A stretch of DNA of 44,350 nucleotides from NCBI GenBank assembly GCA_910585535.1, contig CAJUFK010000003.1:1-44350 (forward strand). Direction: 5' to 3'. Positions 22,171 to 30,698 of this stretch are shown here, one piece after another. Position numbers and translations under genes: made by a program. The number at the start of each line of letters is the position of its first letter. The stretch's first letter is position 1. Below the pieces are notes generated by a model. The model was not told the DNA's origin. It did no database searches and worked only from the letters and a program-made list of their open reading frames with translations. This DNA is from an uncultured Angelakisella sp. Its GTDB lineage: Bacteria; Bacillota; Clostridia; Oscillospirales; Ruminococcaceae.

Positions 22171-23487
22171 TTAGTCGTGCTTGATAGCCTCCAGCGCCGA
22201 GATCTTCACCGCGCGGTTGGCAGGGAGGAATCCGAACACCACCCCCACCAGGATGGAGAAAGCCAGGGCGACCAGGACCAGCCACAGGGGGATCACCGAA
22301 AGCTTGCTCCCGGCCCCCATGGCCCCAGCCGCAAAGTGGTTGAATCCCCAGGATCCGGCAAAGCTCAAAGCTACCCCCATAATCCCGCCCAGAAGGCCGA
22401 TCATCCCGGCCTCCAGGAGGAACATGATCCGGATGTCCTTAATCTCCGCCCCAATAACCTTCATCACGCCAATCTCCCGGGTGCGCTCGTAGATGGACAT
22501 AATCATGGTGTTGGCAATGCCAATAGCCGCCACCAGCAGGGAGAATCCCGCAAGACCCCCTAGTACCAATTGAATCATCAGGGCCTGCTTCTGCATATAC
22601 TCCCGGCTGTCGTTCATGGAATTGCAGTCAAACCCCATCCCCTTGATCTCTTCCTGGACTGCGGCCACGGTGTCTACGTCCACGCACTTTACCTTGGCCT
22701 GCTGGTAGCTGATCTTTTTTCCCTGGGTCTTGATGCCGTTCTGGCGGTTGTACTTCTCAATCAGGGCCTTCATCTCGTTGATGTCCATGAAGGCGTAGTT
22801 GGTGGCCTCCCAGTTGGCGTCGTTTTTCAGCATCACCCCGGCCACCACCGGCTTTACCTCAATGTCTTTCCCCACCTTGTTGCCGTTGCTGTCGTACTTC
22901 TGGCTGGGCAGGGCCAGGACCAACTTATCCTTCAGCACGTTGACAAAGGGATCCTTGATCCGGCCATTGGCATCCGGGTATGGGTCCACCCGGTTGTTCC
23001 GCTGCTTTTTGGTATCATAGAAGCGGTAGGCGTAGTTTTCCCCCACCACCAGGCTGTAGGGCCGGTCCCCGTCCTTGAGGTAAGAACCTTCCTTCAATTC
23101 ATACCCCAGCTTTTCCAGGGCCTCGGGGTAGACGCCGTAGAGGTTGCCGTTCATTTGATACCGGCCGTTTTTGGCGGTGACCTGGAAGTTTACATCCCAG
23201 TTTTCGTAGAAGGGGGTGGCGATCTCCACCCCGTCCAGGGCCTGGATCTTGGCCATAGCGGTGTCGTCCAGGGTAACGGTGCTGTTCCAGTTGTAGATGT
23301 CGATAACCGTCAGGTCCCCCCAGCTGGCCAGCTGTTCCTCGTAGCTGCGGGACAGCCCGATGCCGATGGAGATGGCGATGATGATGAGCCCTACCCCGAT
23401 GACCACCCCCAGGGCGGTGAGGAAGGTCCTCAGTTTCCGGCGGGTGAGGTTCCGAACGCAGATGGAAAGAATATCAGAGATTCGCAT
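22171..23487 (-). CDS. ABC transporter permease, MacB/FtsX type
   Basis: 438 residues from the ATG at 23487 (GAGG at 6 bases); a GTG four codons earlier is possible but its site is too close. The layout is that of MacB-like permeases: an N-terminal helix with RNLTRRKLRTFLTALGVVIG, a large extracytoplasmic core of about 230 residues, and a C-terminal FtsX domain of three helices containing NTMIMSIYERTREIGVMKVI. These are mechanotransmission or lipoprotein/peptide-release transporters rather than classical importers. The gene overlaps the preceding exoprotein gene by 14 bp, so ATPase, exoprotein and permease form one unit. The substrate is unknown. Confidence 0.88.
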   Translation of the reverse strand: MRISDILSICVRNLTRRKLRTFLTALGVVIGVGLIIIAISIGIGLSRSYEEQLASWGDLTVIDIYNWNSTVTLDDTAMAKIQALDGVEIATPFYENWDVNFQVTAKNGRYQMNGNLYGVYPEALEKLGYELKEGSYLKDGDRPYSLVVGENYAYRFYDTKKQRNNRVDPYPDANGRIKDPFVNVLKDKLVLALPSQKYDSNGNKVGKDIEVKPVVAGVMLKNDANWEATNYAFMDINEMKALIEKYNRQNGIKTQGKKISYQQAKVKCVDVDTVAAVQEEIKGMGFDCNSMNDSREYMQKQALMIQLVLGGLAGFSLLVAAIGIANTMIMSIYERTREIGVMKVIGAEIKDIRIMFLLEAGMIGLLGGIMGVALSFAGSWGFNHFAAGAMGAGSKLSVIPLWLVLVALAFSILVGVVFGFLPANRAVKISALEAIKHD

Positions 23488-25360
23488 CCGCTTCCTCACT
23501 CCTCTTCTTTAGGATACGGCGGCGGATGAGGAAGGCGGCCACACCGGCGGCGATGACCACCCCGCCGATGATGAAGGGGGTGGGGGATTTTTTCTCATCC
23601 GTCAGGGTGGGATCCTCCATCATTCCGGGGTCAAATTCGCCCATGCCGGGGCCAAAGTCCATTCCCGCCATGGGGTCCACGGCGTTGGTGGACCACTGGA
23701 TGGTGGCGGTCTTTTCCTCCATGTTGGTGTCTTCGTAGGTGATGGTCACCTCGCCGGTGCAGACCCCTTCTCCGTTGGGGGTGATGTAGAAGTCGGCGGT
23801 GCCGGTGGACCCGGAGGTCAGGTTCCCCAGGTTCTGCTGCTGGCCGGGGTTCTGGATGTCCCCGCTGATCTGGGCGGAAAGGTTGTAGACGTCGCTACGC
23901 CCCTTGTTGACAAAGTTGACGGTGAGGTAGCTTTCCTCGTTCAGGTAGATCTCCTGGGAAACCTCCACGCCGGTGACCTGGAACCGGTCGATCTGAACCA
24001 CAGGGATGGAGATGGTCTCCTGGGTGGAGTTATCCCGGCGGCTGACCAGGTGGTCGTCGATGTACTGGTACTTCATCGAGACCTCGATGTTGTGGGACTG
24101 GGGGGCGGCGTTGGCCTTGGCGGTGACCTGGACGGTCTGGGTCACCGACTGCTCGGCGTCCAGCTGGTCCACGTAGAAGGTGTTGGAGGAGCTGGTGAGC
24201 ATAAAGGCGTCAGGCATGGAAATGGTAATCATCATGTTGGTGACGTCCAGGTTGCGGCTGGTGTTGTAGAAGGTGAGTTCCAGGGGGAAGGTATCCCCGG
24301 CTGTCACCTGGCCGCCGTAGCTGTAGTTGCTGACGATGACGTAGGGGGTAGCCATTTCCATCTTGCTGTAGTCCGGGTCGTCGTCGCCGTCGTCGGGCTC
24401 GGGGGTGTATGGCACACAGGAGCTGACCTCGGCGGAGAACTGGCTGAAAATATAGGGGGATGCGTCGCTCGCCTTGCTTTCCACTGTAAAGGCCAGGGTA
24501 CTGCCGGAACCGGTATAGTACAGACCCTTCAGGGAAACATAGCAGATCACGCCGCCATCAGCAGGCAGCACCCGGTCAATACGAATGGAGGCGTCACTGT
24601 TGCTTTGGAACCGGAAGCTGCCACGATCCACCAGGATCTTTACATTTGGTGTGCTATTTGCAATAATATCTTCTTTTTGTACATTGGGGATAGAAAATTG
24701 CACCTGGGCATCCACATAGTACCCCCGGTGGATGGAGGGGTCATTTTTGTTGTTGTCCGCCGGGTCGTAGGTGACATTGTTATTGGAGCGGTAGATCTTT
24801 TGGATGGTGTAGGTCATGTTGGAGGGCAGGGAGGGCTGGTTGTTGTCATCATCCCCGCCAGGGGTAGTGGTGCTACCGCCACCGGTTTCGCATTCGCTAA
24901 TATCAATAATAAAGGGGTTTGTAAATAAAAACCCGCTATCATCAGTCTTTTTGATATTAAAGGCTAGTTTTCCTTTTTTGGAATCACCGCTTCCTGGTTG
25001 ATAGGTCATGTTTTCCAGCTTAAAAACATAATTGCCTTCGCTGTTTTTTGTACCGGTTGTAAAAGAATAACCATTTTTTCCAGAAAAACCACTTTTGTTA
25101 GTATCTAATTCAACTTTGTTGTTGTTTAATTCAACTGCTCCAGCCTGTGGTTTCAAGGTGATTTCAATATCAATACCACCTTCGCCAACGACTATTTTGT
25201 TGCTTTGGGTATTGTCCTTTTTGGTAATCGTATAACTTGGGTCAAAATCATTTGTCGCCGCATACCCCACCACGCTGAACAGATACCCGCCCAGGGTTCC
25301 CAAGGCGATGAGGCCGGCCAGGATTAGGGCGATAACACGCTTTACTACACTTGTTTTCAA
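23474..25360 (-). CDS. Membrane-anchored extracytoplasmic protein of the ABC operon
   Basis: 628 residues from a TTG at 25360, preceded by GGAGGAG at 7 bases and just one base after the ATPase stop; the longer ATG frame would lie inside the ATPase gene. An N-terminal helix (VIALILAGLIALGTLGGYLF) and a C-terminal helix (FIIGGVVIAAGVAAFLI) with a basic tail bracket an outside region of beta-sandwich modules resembling COG1361/CARDB (NEW3) domains, e.g. QEIYLNEESYLTVNFVNKG. In MacAB systems the partner is a HlyD-type adaptor; here this protein takes its place between ATPase and permease. The first 350 residues, coded by lower-GC DNA around 24560-25260, look variable. Confidence 0.8.
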   Translation of the reverse strand: MKTSVVKRVIALILAGLIALGTLGGYLFSVVGYAATNDFDPSYTITKKDNTQSNKIVVGEGGIDIEITLKPQAGAVELNNNKVELDTNKSGFSGKNGYSFTTGTKNSEGNYVFKLENMTYQPGSGDSKKGKLAFNIKKTDDSGFLFTNPFIIDISECETGGGSTTTPGGDDDNNQPSLPSNMTYTIQKIYRSNNNVTYDPADNNKNDPSIHRGYYVDAQVQFSIPNVQKEDIIANSTPNVKILVDRGSFRFQSNSDASIRIDRVLPADGGVICYVSLKGLYYTGSGSTLAFTVESKASDASPYIFSQFSAEVSSCVPYTPEPDDGDDDPDYSKMEMATPYVIVSNYSYGGQVTAGDTFPLELTFYNTSRNLDVTNMMITISMPDAFMLTSSSNTFYVDQLDAEQSVTQTVQVTAKANAAPQSHNIEVSMKYQYIDDHLVSRRDNSTQETISIPVVQIDRFQVTGVEVSQEIYLNEESYLTVNFVNKGRSDVYNLSAQISGDIQNPGQQQNLGNLTSGSTGTADFYITPNGEGVCTGEVTITYEDTNMEEKTATIQWSTNAVDPMAGMDFGPGMGEFDPGMMEDPTLTDEKKSPTPFIIGGVVIAAGVAAFLIRRRILKKRSEEADANL

Positions 25361-25361
25361 C

Positions 25362-26258
25362 TTACTTCTCCTCCAATGCTGGTGTTTTTTCCGGTTCCTT
25401 TCCCATGCCTTCTCCAAAGGCGGTGTCTACCTCCGGGATTTCCGGAGGGGCTTCCTGCTGGGGCTGCTGCTCCGGGGGCTCCTCCCCCGGGGGAAGCTGG
25501 TCGTTTTCCCAGGCGGCTCGTTTTGCGGCCTCCTCTTTTTCCACATCGAACAAGGACTTATTGGGGGTGTCCCCCACCACCGCGCCGTCCACAATGGTTA
25601 CGATCCGGTCGGCGTAGTTGGCCAGGCTTCGGTCGTGGGTCACCAGAACAATGGTGATCTTCTGCTCCCGGGAGAAGTTAAGGAACAGCTCCATGATCTC
25701 CCGGGTGGTCTTGGTGTCCAGGTTGCCGGTGGGCTCGTCGGCAAAGACCACCTTGGGCCGGGCGGCAAAGGCCCGTGCAATGCCCACCCGCTGCTGCTGG
25801 CCGCCGGACATCTCCGCCGGGGTGTGCTTCATCCGCTCCGCCAGTCCCACCGCTTTGAGCATCTCCTTGGCGATGGCGTTTCGCTTCCTCCGGGACATCC
25901 CCCGAAACGTCAGGGGCATAGCCACGTTTTCCAGGGCGCTCATCCCCGGCAGGAGGTTATAGGACTGAAAGACAAAGCCGATGCTCTCCTGGCGGAAGTG
26001 GGCCAGCTGCTTTTCCGTCATTTTGGAGATGTTCTTGCCCATGATAAAGACCTGACCCCTGGTGGGCTTTTCCAATCCCGCCAGCTGGTTGAGAAGGGTG
26101 GACTTTCCCGAGCCGGAGGTCCCCAGGATACAGCAGACCTGACCTTCCTCGATCTCCAGGTTGATGCACCCCAGGGCGACGACAACGTCGCTGCCCACCC
26201 GATAGGCCTTGCGAAGGTCTACCGTTTTGATGATCGAAGCCAATTTCTTTCCCACCAT
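25362..26258 (-). CDS. ABC transporter ATP-binding protein, MacB/LolD type
   Basis: 298 residues. The nucleotide-binding domain has Walker A GTSGSGKST (about residues 46-54), Q-loop FQSYNLLPGMSALENV, signature MSGGQQQRV, Walker B VVFADEPTGNLD and switch His in VTHD; TGNLDTKT is typical of the MacB/LolD/FtsE group. The last 65 residues are an unusual Pro/Glu/Gln-rich extension (PPGEEPPEQQPQQEAPPE) with no known role. The first ATG has no strong ribosome binding site; a TTG five codons later (after GGTGGG) is an alternative. An AT-rich inverted repeat lies in the promoter region. It energises the exoprotein/permease downstream. Confidence 0.92.
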   Translation of the reverse strand: MVGKKLASIIKTVDLRKAYRVGSDVVVALGCINLEIEEGQVCCILGTSGSGKSTLLNQLAGLEKPTRGQVFIMGKNISKMTEKQLAHFRQESIGFVFQSYNLLPGMSALENVAMPLTFRGMSRRKRNAIAKEMLKAVGLAERMKHTPAEMSGGQQQRVGIARAFAARPKVVFADEPTGNLDTKTTREIMELFLNFSREQKITIVLVTHDRSLANYADRIVTIVDGAVVGDTPNKSLFDVEKEEAAKRAAWENDQLPPGEEPPEQQPQQEAPPEIPEVDTAFGEGMGKEPEKTPALEEK

Positions 26259-26271
26259 CCATTCTAAATGC

Positions 26272-26305
26272 TTGTATTACAATATGTATAATACATTATG
26301 ATACA
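26272..26305. promoter_or_regulatory. AT-rich inverted repeats upstream of the ABC operon
   Basis: TGTATTA (26273-26279) and TAATACA (26289-26295) form a 7-bp inverted repeat, nested in TTGTAT (26272) and ATACAA (26300). It lies 15-45 bp before the ATPase start, where promoter elements should be, and may be an operator. Confidence 0.4.
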
Positions 26306-26344
26306 ACAATTCCCCTATCCGTGCAACCATTTCCCAAGGTTTTT

Positions 26345-26363
26345 TTTAGGGTGTGACCCTAAA
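26345..26363. repeat. Solo palindrome resembling the end of the 5817-5980 element
   Basis: TTTAGGGT-GTG-ACCCTAAA is an 8-bp perfect inverted repeat. Its AGGGTGTGACCCTAAA matches the ends of the 164-bp element (AGGGCGTGTACCTAAA) at 13 of 16 positions. The sequence inside does not continue the match. Confidence 0.4.
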
Positions 26364-26458
26364 GACCGTCCAAAAGCTTGTTTTCTTAATAGACGATGAA
26401 AACCGCTATTTTATTCGTGGCGAAAAAAATAAATTTTGTTGCGCTGTATTTCAAAATA

Positions 26459-26489
26459 TTTACAATTCCCGGAAAAGATATGCTATAAT
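26459..26489 (+). promoter_or_regulatory. Promoter for degV
   Basis: TGCTATAAT extended -10 (TATAAT at 26484-26489) with TTTACA at 26459-26464, spacer 19 bp. It lies about 70 bp before the start codon. The rest of the 299-bp gap is AT-rich and holds no gene. Confidence 0.6.
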
Positions 26490-26557
26490 AGGCCCGGTAG
26501 TCCAAGCCCTGGTTTTCAGGGCCTCCCCATCGTGACAAAGAAAAAGGAGCAGCAAAC

Positions 26558-27433
26558 ATGAAGCAGAATTATGTCATCCTTACCGATTCTTCCTGCGATC
26601 TTCCTGCAGAGCTGGCCCGGCAGCTGGAAATCGCTGTCCTTCCCCTCACCCTTACCCTGGGGGGAAAGGAATACGCCAACTACCTGGACGGCCGGGAGAT
26701 TGGCTTCTCCCAGTTTTACCACCGCATCCGCCAAGGGGAGACAGCCACCACCTCCGCCGCCAACGTAGAAGGATACTGTTCCATGATGGAGCCCTTTCTC
26801 CGTGAGGGGCAGGACATCCTTCTTTTGGTCTTTTCCTCCGGGCTCAGCAGCACCTACCAGGCCGCAGCAATGGCGGTGGAGGAGCTTTCCGCCCAGTACC
26901 CGGAGCGGAAGCTGGCCGCTGTGGACACCCGTTGCGCCTCCATGGGACAGGGCCTGCTGGTCTACCTGGCCGCCAAAAAGCGGGCGGAGGGCAAGACCAT
27001 GGAGGAGGTCCGGGCCTGGGCGGAGGAGGAGAAGTTCCACCTCTGCCACTGGTTCACCGTGGACGACCTGATGTACCTCAAGCGGGGCGGCCGGCTGAAC
27101 GCCGCCACCGCCCTGGTGGGCACTGCCCTGGGGATCAAGCCGGTGCTGCACATTGACGACGACGGGCACCTTATCAACGTGGGCAAGGCCCGGGGCCGCC
27201 GGGGAGCCCTTACCGCCCTGGTGGACCGCATGGCGGAACTGGCTGTGGACCCGGAGAAGAACCCGGTTTTCATCAGCCACGGGGACTGCCTGGATGACGC
27301 CAAGATGGTGGAAAAGCTGGTAAAGCAGCGCCTGGGGGTCAAGGAAGTGGTCATCAGCTACGTAGGCCCGGTTATCGGCGCCCACACCGGCCCCGGGGTA
27401 GTGGCCCTCTTCTTCCTGGGGCGGGAACGGTAA
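26558..27433 (+). CDS. DegV family fatty-acid-binding protein
   Basis: 291 residues, normal for DegV/FakB proteins. They bind a fatty acid in the cytoplasm, and FakB types present it to the FakA kinase so that exogenous fatty acids enter phospholipid synthesis. Visible landmarks are ILTDSSCDLP at the N-terminus, SSGLSSTYQAA, VDTRCASMGQGLLVY, and FTVDDLMYLKRGGRLN before GIKPVLHIDDDGHL; the C-terminus ends VGPVIGAHTGPGVVALFFLG. All are standard for the family. AAAAGGAGC precedes the ATG. Followed 48 bp later by the TtcA-like gene, possibly in the same transcript. No fakA is in the window. Confidence 0.93.
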   Translation: MKQNYVILTDSSCDLPAELARQLEIAVLPLTLTLGGKEYANYLDGREIGFSQFYHRIRQGETATTSAANVEGYCSMMEPFLREGQDILLLVFSSGLSSTYQAAAMAVEELSAQYPERKLAAVDTRCASMGQGLLVYLAAKKRAEGKTMEEVRAWAEEEKFHLCHWFTVDDLMYLKRGGRLNAATALVGTALGIKPVLHIDDDGHLINVGKARGRRGALTALVDRMAELAVDPEKNPVFISHGDCLDDAKMVEKLVKQRLGVKEVVISYVGPVIGAHTGPGVVALFFLGRER

Positions 27434-27480
27434 AGCCCGCAAAGCGAAGCCCCACCATCACCCCAACAGGAGGTCCTCCC

Positions 27481-28326
27481 ATGCCCAACCGGCCCCCGCT
27501 CTCTCCCTGCCAGCAAATCGAACGCAGTCTTATCACCAAGTACCGCAAAACCATTTGGAACCGCTTCATCGGCGGGATCAAGGACTATGCCCTCATCCAG
27601 GAGGGCGACCGGATCGCCGTCTGTATCTCCGGGGGTAAGGATTCCATGCTCCTGGCCAAGTGTATGCAGCAGCTGCACCGCCATAGCGAGGTCCCCTTCC
27701 ACCTGGAGTTTTTGGTTATGGATCCCGGCTACCGCCCCGCCAACCGGGAACTGATCCTCCGCAATGCCGCCCTTATGGAAATCCCCATCCACCTCTTCGA
27801 GAGCCAGATCTTCGACGTGGTTGCGGACATCCCCAAATCCCCCTGCTACCTCTGCGCCCGGATGCGCCGGGGGTACCTGTACAGCCATGCCCAAAAGCTG
27901 GGCTGCAATAAGATCGCCCTGGGCCACCATTTTGACGACGTGGTGGAAACCATCCTGATGAGTACCCTCTACGGGGCGGAGTACCGCACCATGATGCCCA
28001 AGCTGCACAGCACAAACTTCCCGGGGATGGAGCTTATCCGCCCCCTTTACCTGGTGCGGGAGCGGGACATCATCGCTTGGAAACATTACAACCACCTTTC
28101 CTTTCTACAGTGCGCCTGCCGTTTTACCGAGGCCCTGGGCCGGGAGGACGAGCCTGGGGAGTCCAAGCGCCAGGAGGTGAAGGAACTCATCGCCGCCCTT
28201 CGCCGGGATAACCCCCAGGTGGACATCAATATCTTCCGCAGCGTTCACAGCGTCAACCTGGATACCGTCATCGGCTGGCGGAGCGCGGCAGAAGGGGAGC
28301 ATAGCTTCCTGGAAAAATACGACTAA
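27481..28326 (+). CDS. TtcA-like tRNA 2-thiolation ATP pyrophosphatase
   Basis: 281 residues. PP-loop CISGGKDSMLL (residues 48-58) activates the target by adenylation. Two Cys pairs follow: PCYLC (Cys122, Cys125) and QCACRF (Cys211, Cys213), fitting the iron-sulfur cluster ligands of TtcA, which makes 2-thiocytidine-32 in tRNA. GHHFDDVVETILMS is the conserved segment after the PP-loop domain. The family in Firmicutes is broad and some members modify other positions, so the exact tRNA site is inferred. AGGAGG precedes the ATG. Lies downstream of degV with a 47-bp gap and no terminator between. Confidence 0.85.
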   Translation: MPNRPPLSPCQQIERSLITKYRKTIWNRFIGGIKDYALIQEGDRIAVCISGGKDSMLLAKCMQQLHRHSEVPFHLEFLVMDPGYRPANRELILRNAALMEIPIHLFESQIFDVVADIPKSPCYLCARMRRGYLYSHAQKLGCNKIALGHHFDDVVETILMSTLYGAEYRTMMPKLHSTNFPGMELIRPLYLVRERDIIAWKHYNHLSFLQCACRFTEALGREDEPGESKRQEVKELIAALRRDNPQVDINIFRSVHSVNLDTVIGWRSAAEGEHSFLEKYD

Positions 28327-28444
28327 AAAATAATCAAATAAAAGCACTTTGGTTTATCTTGTATTCTAAATGCAGTGATTCATTTGGATATAATATTCCC
28401 ATTAAAATGATTCTATTTTGAGTCAGCTGGGAGGTTTTACCCCT

Positions 28445-28624
28445 ATGGCCGGCAACTATTTTTCCCCTTTTTCGGTCCGCATTCCCGAGGAGCTTCTTTT
28501 TAAGATCAAGAAGCTGGCGGAGATGAACAAGCGCTCCGCCAACAAGCAGGTGGAGTACATTTTAGAGCAGTACGTCACCCAATACGAGGAGGAACATGGC
28601 AAGCTTCCCTCTTGGGAGCCTTAA
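28445..28624 (+). CDS. Small ribbon-helix-helix (Arc-type) DNA-binding protein
   Basis: 59 residues from the ATG at 28445 (GGGAGG at 10 bases); a TTG nine codons earlier is less likely. The sequence FSPFSVRIPEELLFKIKKLA is a short beta strand plus helix A, and NKRSANKQVEYILEQYV is the second helix with the family's N/S-A-E-I-like pattern, so an Arc/MetJ-type dimeric repressor is likely. Its TAA is one base before the comEC ATG, so the two are probably cotranscribed and coupled. It may control its own operon; no operator is evident. A TATAAT lies at 28389 without a good -35. Confidence 0.8.
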   Translation: MAGNYFSPFSVRIPEELLFKIKKLAEMNKRSANKQVEYILEQYVTQYEEEHGKLPSWEP

Positions 28625-28625
28625 C

Positions 28626-30698
28626 ATGAAGCGCCCTCTGTTCGCCTTTGCCGTCCTTTTTCTGCTGGCCCTGGCAGTCACGCAGCGGTGGGGAGGGTTC
28701 TCCGGCTTTTCGATAGCCGGCGGGGCCCTCCTTGTTTCTGTTTGTCTTCCAAAGGAAAAGCAACGGCTGGGACGGCAGCTGCTCCTATGCGGGGCCTTGG
28801 CCGCCGTGGCGGCTTTGGGCGCGTACAGTACCTTTCGCCTGGGACTGGAAAAATGGCAGCGGCTGGAGGGAGAGCAGCTCGTCTTTACCGGCTGGCTGGA
28901 GGAGATCAGTCCCTACGACGGCGCCAGGGTCACCCTTCGCGGCCGGGCCGCCTGGAAGGGCGGAGAGGGAGCTGTCTGCCTGGATTTTCCCGGGATGCCG
29001 GAGGAATCCGCCCCTGGCCAATGGGTTACTGGTACCTTCCTGGTGACCCAGGTCCGGGAGGACGGGGCGGCTCCAGGGGGTATTTCCATTCGGGTCCAGG
29101 CGGAGGAGGAGCCACAACCGGTCCCCCCGCCAGGTTTCCATCCCCTGGCCTCTCTGGCGGCCCTGCGCTGGCGCCTCTCCCAAACGCTGTGGGAGGCCCA
29201 CCCTGGGGAGGACACCGCCGTGGTGCTGGCTTTGGTCTTTTCCCGCAGGGACAAGCTCCCCGCCGGGCGGCTGGCGGAACTGGACTATGCAGGGCTCCGG
29301 CACCTTTTGGTGGTCTCCGGCTTTCATCTCTCCCTCCTCACCGGCTGGCTGGATTCCCTTTGCCGCCGCCTGGGTCTGGGCCCACGGGCCGGAGGGCTCT
29401 GCTGCCTTTTGGGGGTTTGGTTCCTGGCGGGGATGGCGGGGTTTTCCACCTCGGTGCTGCGGGCCGGGATAATGACCAGCCTCTACCTTTTGGGGCGGAT
29501 GGTGTACCTCCGGTCCGACGGCCTCACCGCCCTGGGGATCAGCGGCCTGATCCTGGGGGCCGCAACGCCCCCTGTCCTGTTCACCGCCGGGTGGCAGCTG
29601 ACCTTTGCCGCTACCCTGGGCCTCCTTATGGGATCCGGGACCCTTTCCTCCCTGATGGAAAGCCGCCTTGCGAGCCGCTTTGGCCAGCCGGGCCAGGGGA
29701 GCCGCTGGGCAGTCGAGGCCCTGGCCGCCTCCGTTGGGGCCCAGCTGGGGGTTTTTCCTGTGGTGGCGGCGCGGTTTGGCCGGGTCACCCTGTGGGGACT
29801 GGTCACCGCCCTCCCCGCCATCCCTCTGGCCACCGGGATCATCCTGCTTGGGGGAATTGGGGCCGTCTGCCTTTCGGTCCCGGCCCTGGACCTTTTTGGG
29901 GGCCTTCTCCTGGATCTGGCCCGGTTCCCCGCCCGCCTGCTCCTCCTTCTGGCAAAGGGGGTACGGCGGCTCCCAGATCTCGCCTGTCCGGCCCTGTTTC
30001 CCTGGCAGCTGGCCCTCTGCCTGGCCCTTCCGGCGGGGCTGTTTCTCTGTCTTGGCTGTCTTTCCCGTCTGTCCCGCCGCCAGGGGAGGCCGCTGTTTTG
30101 GGCAGCTCTGGCTCTGACGGTCCTTACCTTTGGGGGGATGCGGCTTTCCCTCCATGGGGGCGCGGTGGTCTCCATTGGGAAGGAAGGCGGGGTGGTCATC
30201 GCCGCCCAAACCGGGACGCTGGTGCTGGACGCCGGGGAAACCGCCTGGGAACGCCGCCTCCTCTCCGAAAGGCTTCTTCGGTGCGGGGCCCAAGGCCCCC
30301 TGGTGATGGCCTCCTCCCGGGCCGCCCCGGCCAACGGTATCCTGGGGTGGCAGGGGGACCTTTCCCCCGACGCCATCTACCTCTCCGGAGAGGAGATCCC
30401 CCTTCTGAAAAACCAGTACCCCGGCAATTTTCTTCCCCTGGGGGAAGAAAGCCAGGAGGTCCTGCCGGGGGTCCGCCTCAGCCGCCCCCTTCCGGGGTGC
30501 CTTCAGGTGGAACTAAAGGGAAGAAAGTTGCTGAAATCCACCGCGGCCTATGATATAATAAGGGAGTCAGCCCTGCCGGAGGAGACCGATCTTTGGATCA
30601 GCCGCACCGGCGAGAGTTTTTCCGGGCCGGGAATGCCAAAGCCCGCCCGGATGCCCACAGGGGACCAAAATGTAATGATTAGGACGGTGCGGCCATGA
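28626..30698 (+). CDS. comEC: ComEC/Rec2-type DNA uptake channel protein with degenerate C-terminal domain
   Basis: 690 residues from the ATG at 28626, one base after the RHH stop (GGGAG at 7 bases). ComEC carries single-stranded DNA across the membrane during natural transformation. Three N-terminal helices, an OB-like DUF4131 region (residues 60-180) and the Competence domain are present, with the hallmark HLLVVSGFHLSLLTGWLDSL at about residue 225 and many helices to about residue 515. The C-terminal beta-lactamase-like part lacks its metal motif: where homologs have LTHPHADHIGG this one has MASSRAAPANGILG. Nuclease-like function is therefore likely lost. Stop overlaps the holA start (ATGA). 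Confidence 0.9.
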   Translation: MKRPLFAFAVLFLLALAVTQRWGGFSGFSIAGGALLVSVCLPKEKQRLGRQLLLCGALAAVAALGAYSTFRLGLEKWQRLEGEQLVFTGWLEEISPYDGARVTLRGRAAWKGGEGAVCLDFPGMPEESAPGQWVTGTFLVTQVREDGAAPGGISIRVQAEEEPQPVPPPGFHPLASLAALRWRLSQTLWEAHPGEDTAVVLALVFSRRDKLPAGRLAELDYAGLRHLLVVSGFHLSLLTGWLDSLCRRLGLGPRAGGLCCLLGVWFLAGMAGFSTSVLRAGIMTSLYLLGRMVYLRSDGLTALGISGLILGAATPPVLFTAGWQLTFAATLGLLMGSGTLSSLMESRLASRFGQPGQGSRWAVEALAASVGAQLGVFPVVAARFGRVTLWGLVTALPAIPLATGIILLGGIGAVCLSVPALDLFGGLLLDLARFPARLLLLLAKGVRRLPDLACPALFPWQLALCLALPAGLFLCLGCLSRLSRRQGRPLFWAALALTVLTFGGMRLSLHGGAVVSIGKEGGVVIAAQTGTLVLDAGETAWERRLLSERLLRCGAQGPLVMASSRAAPANGILGWQGDLSPDAIYLSGEEIPLLKNQYPGNFLPLGEESQEVLPGVRLSRPLPGCLQVELKGRKLLKSTAAYDIIRESALPEETDLWISRTGESFSGPGMPKPARMPTGDQNVMIRTVRP

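Noticed and set aside
26353..26535. 60-codon ORF upstream of degV
   Set aside because: It contains the extended -10 promoter of degV and has no ribosome binding site.
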